A DNA stretch of 8,372 nucleotides. It comes from SFFI01 sp964398655. Lineage in GTDB: Bacteria > Bacillota > Clostridia > Saccharofermentanales > DTU023. Shown here in pieces: positions 6,634 through 8,372 of the stretch (the stretch's first letter is position 1; every line of letters starts with the position of its first letter). The stretch covers positions 1 through 8,372 of the forward strand of contig CAYNNG010000036.1 of NCBI GenBank assembly GCA_964398655.1, in the 5' to 3' direction. The position numbers and the translations under genes were made by a program. The notes below the pieces were generated by a model. That model did not search any database. It was given only the letters and a program-made list of their open reading frames with translations, and had not been told where the DNA came from.

Positions 6634-7188
6634 TTGACGAGCCGCGCATACCCAGAAAACTATCTCAGTGAAGTGCAGCTCGCACTCGGTGCCGCCTTTG
6701 ATTTTGCCATCAATACCTGCCGCATTCCCGGCCAAAACTTCCTCCAGCTCTTTGCCGAAAGCTCAGTTAGTAAGCAAATAGAAAATGGCGATCCCTCCTA
6801 TTTTTCAGAGAAGAATGGTATTGAAATTGCTGCCGATATAATCCTAGAAACAAGCGGCAAGCCCATAAACAAGCCCTTAGAAATAGTAGCTCTGCACCAT
6901 TTTGGCCATTCACAGGAATATTGGATCGGCTGGGCCGCCTGCTATTTCCAGTGGTTCTCAGCCAAACGCGCGAGTCTGTTTCTACGCCTCCTCCAAATGT
7001 ATGCATTACGGAACAAGAACCTAGACAGAGCAAGCCTCGAGGCACTCTACCGCCTTTCCAAGCTCCTCGACTGCTCTATTGAGGACTTGACTCTGATTTT
7101 TAGAGAAATTTCTGTTTTTAGAAAAATTCCTATTTTGCCGAGCAAAATTCTGATCTGTAAAAATAAGAGAGAATCAGTGAATTCATAG
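6634..7188 (+). CDS. Truncated HTH (Xre)-like protein, probably a decaying deletion derivative
   Basis: 184 residues from a TTG start behind GAGGGGGG (6618-6625), just after the cbpB stop. Residues 8-112 (YLSEVQLALGAAFDFAINTC, NGIEIAADII, EYWIGWAACYFQWFS) resemble, from memory, the N-terminal domain of Bacillota proteins that end in an Xre-type HTH and are often found in toxin-antitoxin-like loci. Residues 118-153 (RLLQMYALRNKNLDRASLEA, LYRLSKLLDCSIEDL) match the second half of such an HTH, from the recognition helix on. The region that normally lies between (end of the N-domain plus HTH helices 1-2) is missing, with the join near residues 110-116. After IEDL, where relatives stop, 31 AT-rich residues follow, including a tandem 18-19 bp duplication (7093-7129), and the DNA merges with the 59-bp repeat family. 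Probably non-functional as a DNA-binding protein. No partner gene is visible. Confidence 0.55.
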   Translation: MTSRAYPENYLSEVQLALGAAFDFAINTCRIPGQNFLQLFAESSVSKQIENGDPSYFSEKNGIEIAADIILETSGKPINKPLEIVALHHFGHSQEYWIGWAACYFQWFSAKRASLFLRLLQMYALRNKNLDRASLEALYRLSKLLDCSIEDLTLIFREISVFRKIPILPSKILICKNKRESVNS

Positions 7189-7194
7189 CAAATG

Positions 7195-7405
7195 AAAATT
7201 CCCATATTTACGGATCATGCGTTGACCCGGAATCAAAATAACTGCTTGCTAATAAAATCCCCTTATATAGAGATCATGCGGGTGATGATTTCAATAGCCG
7301 TTTCCAAGTATATTAAAATTTCTGCGTATACGGATCATACAGATTATTCTAATAGTAGTTTCCAAGTATGTTAAAATCCCCATGTATACGGACATACACG
7401 GGGAT
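7195..7405. repeat. 58-61 bp degenerate tandem repeat array, hairpin-forming
   Basis: Units start with AAAAT(T/C)(C/T)C at 7195, 7254, 7315 and 7373 (lengths 59, 61, 58 and a shortened last copy). The first half shares an AAAATNCCC...TATACGGATCAT core; the second half shares AATAG(C/T)(C/A)GTTTCCAAGTAT in units 2 and 3. Possible degenerate copies begin at 7123 and 7144, inside the end of the preceding gene. Most units can pair their ATTCC/ATCCCC left edge with a GGAAT/GGTGAT-like right part. An open frame through it (7192-7374) is an accident of the repeat. Confidence 0.7.
7373..7405 (-). terminator. Rho-independent-type terminator of the SDR gene
   Basis: Bases 7376-7387 and 7394-7405 form a 12-pair stem with a six-base loop. 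On the plus strand one pair is an A-C mismatch, whereas on the minus strand the same position is a G-U wobble, so the stem is fully paired only in minus-strand RNA. There it is followed by UUUUAA. It lies 35 bases beyond the SDR stop codon. The T tract is short, so efficiency may be moderate. It is built from the last copy of the 59-bp repeat. Confidence 0.6.
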
Positions 7406-7440
7406 GAACCATCATTTATATAAATTTTTATTGCATGGAA

Positions 7441-8238
7441 TTAAGGTCTCATGCCTAATCCGCCTTCTAAGGTTAACGTTTCACCGGTCATATATTTGAA
7501 ATCAGGTGAAGCTAATTGAACACATACTCTGCCAATATCTTCGGAGCGACCGAAATATCCCATCGGCGGTGTTTTCACATTCGCTTCAAAAGCCTGAGGA
7601 TATGCTTCTTTGAATTTTTCCAATTGAGCGGTAAAAGCTAGCGGACATACCACATTGACATTGATCCCGTCAGGAGCCCATTCGGTAGCGGCTACTCTGG
7701 ACAAACCTCTGATTCCTTCTTTAGCAGCGGCATAAGCACATTGACCATAATTACCGAATAATCCGGCACCAGAAGCAAAATTGATCACGCTGCCTTTTGT
7801 TTCTTTCAAGTAAGGATAGCAATACTTCATATAATAGAAAGTCGCATATAGACCTGAATACAGCGATAAATTAAACTGATCAGTTGTATGGTCAGCTAAG
7901 GTGACACCTGAGGCAGAAGCCTGGGCCACATTGACCAAAACATCAATTCTGGAAAAAGTTTCAATTGTTTTTTCTACGACCTCTTTTACCACTGCATCAT
8001 TGTCACTGTTTGCGGAAATATCTGCTCTCAAAGCCAAAACTTGAATACCATATGTTTCTTCAAGTTCTTTTTTAGCCGCTTCTAACTTCTCCACATTTCT
8101 GCCGGTAATGACCAAATTTGCACCCTCTTTGGCATAAGCAATTGCAACACCGTAGCCGATGGCACCGGGCGAATCATCTTTTAAAACCGCTTTCCCACCG
8201 CCTGTAATAATCGCAGTTTTACCTTTTAAAAATCCCAT
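7441..8238 (-). CDS. SDR-family NAD(P)H oxidoreductase, resembling clostridial 12-alpha-hydroxysteroid dehydrogenases
   Basis: 265 residues, a classical short-chain dehydrogenase with a Rossmann fold. The start at 8238 (MGFLKGK) has AAAGGAG (8251-8245) six bases upstream; a TTG at 8256 would overlap that site. The cofactor loop is TGGGKAVLKDDSPGAIGYG (12-30), which is about nine residues longer than the usual TGxxxGxG. Arg48 in TGRN suggests NADP(H). The usual NNAG is NVAQ (103-106). Catalytic Ser156 (FASGAG), Tyr169 and Lys173 (YAAAK) are present, but the usual Asn before the catalytic Ser is replaced in LYSGLYATF. The Q-ASASG, SGLYATFYYM, GLFGN-GQC and SPDFKYM-GETLTLEGG segments match my memory of NADP-dependent 12-alpha-HSDHs from bile-acid-modifying clostridia; a generic SDR is the alternative. 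GC is about 42% in a sampled line, well below the left-hand genes, which suggests transfer or a different genomic context. Confidence 0.75.
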   Translation of the reverse strand: MGFLKGKTAIITGGGKAVLKDDSPGAIGYGVAIAYAKEGANLVITGRNVEKLEAAKKELEETYGIQVLALRADISANSDNDAVVKEVVEKTIETFSRIDVLVNVAQASASGVTLADHTTDQFNLSLYSGLYATFYYMKYCYPYLKETKGSVINFASGAGLFGNYGQCAYAAAKEGIRGLSRVAATEWAPDGINVNVVCPLAFTAQLEKFKEAYPQAFEANVKTPPMGYFGRSEDIGRVCVQLASPDFKYMTGETLTLEGGLGMRP

Positions 8239-8283
8239 ATTTTTCTCCTTTGTCAATTAAAAAATTTTTAAATGTACAAATAC

Positions 8284-8296
8284 TTGTTCCATTATA
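8284..8296 (-). promoter_or_regulatory. Promoter (-10 box) of the SDR gene
   Basis: The minus strand carries a perfect TATAAT (8296-8291), placing the start of transcription near 8284 and a leader of about 45 bases before the ATG at 8238. The -35 region 16-18 bases upstream (GTACAA-like) is poor, so activation by a regulator is possible. Nearby at 8332-8340 is GTTACTAAC, a near-palindrome that could be an operator. Confidence 0.5.
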
Positions 8297-8372
8297 GGCA
8301 ATAACTAAGTAAATTGTACGGGAGTTTGACAGTTACTAACTAACCAGAAAAATTGAAAGCACGTTGTGGAGC

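Noticed and set aside
7192..7374. 60-residue open frame downstream of the HTH-like gene
   Set aside because: It consists of the 59-bp repeat units, has no SD, and its reading frame is not kept between units.
5777..7405. CRISPR array in either the 26-bp or the 59-bp repeats
   Set aside because: The 26-bp units are contiguous with no spacers, and in the 59-bp family the supposed spacers are themselves repeated; no cas genes are present.
8326..8354. Plus-strand promoter TTGACA (8326-8331) for a gene beyond the window
   Set aside because: The position 17 bases downstream reads AAAATT, a poor -10, and no coding sequence is visible in the remaining bases.

Overview
The window looks like chromosomal DNA of an anaerobic or facultatively anaerobic Bacillota (Gram-positive, fermentative, possibly gut-associated). 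The reasons are a very large fused 2-hydroxyacyl-CoA dehydratase/activase-type iron-sulfur protein, a CbpB/DarB-type twin-CBS protein (a c-di-AMP-binding family of Bacilli), strong purine-rich ribosome binding sites, and an SDR oxidoreductase resembling clostridial hydroxysteroid dehydrogenases. I cannot name the genus. Three runs of exactly 100 N (2051-2150, 3558-3657, 5677-5776) are placeholder assembly gaps, so coordinates across them are nominal.

Layout. 1-289: leader with a possible 3' end of an unknown gene, an extended -10 candidate, and a small hairpin plus a two-codon ORF just before the first main gene. 290-5136 (+): a single giant gene that appears in three frames only because two gaps break it. 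It encodes two activase ATPase domains, a Cys-cluster/DUF2229-like region, dehydratase-D-like modules and an odd hexapeptide-repeat tail. 5137-6105: almost gene-free DNA with a diverged copy of the leader sequence, a 74-bp tandem repeat family, a gap, a 26-bp tandem repeat family ending in a perfect hairpin, and a possible 50-codon ORF. 6106-6618 (+): a cbpB-like gene. 6634-7188 (+): a coupled TTG-start gene that looks like an internally deleted, 3'-degraded relative of HTH (Xre) proteins. 7195-7405: a third tandem repeat family (about 59 bp), whose last copy forms a minus-strand terminator. 7441-8238 (-): an SDR dehydrogenase with its own promoter.

Base composition changes along the window. 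Sample 60-base lines are about 60% GC in the giant gene (4681-4740) and in cbpB (6541-6600), 45% in the HTH-like gene (6841-6900), 27% at its 3' end (7141-7200) and 42% in the SDR gene (7561-7620). The right end therefore looks like DNA of a different history, joined to the GC-rich part through the decayed HTH-like gene and the AT-rich repeats.

Functionally, the giant protein should use ATP hydrolysis to drive low-potential electron transfer to an iron-sulfur dehydratase/reductase-like module; its substrate is not evident. The CBS protein would sense c-di-AMP or another adenine nucleotide. The SDR would oxidise or reduce a hydroxyl/keto group, possibly on a steroid. Nothing shows that these three act in one pathway. 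The most distinctive features are the three unrelated tandem repeat families within about 2.1 kb and the truncated HTH-like gene.
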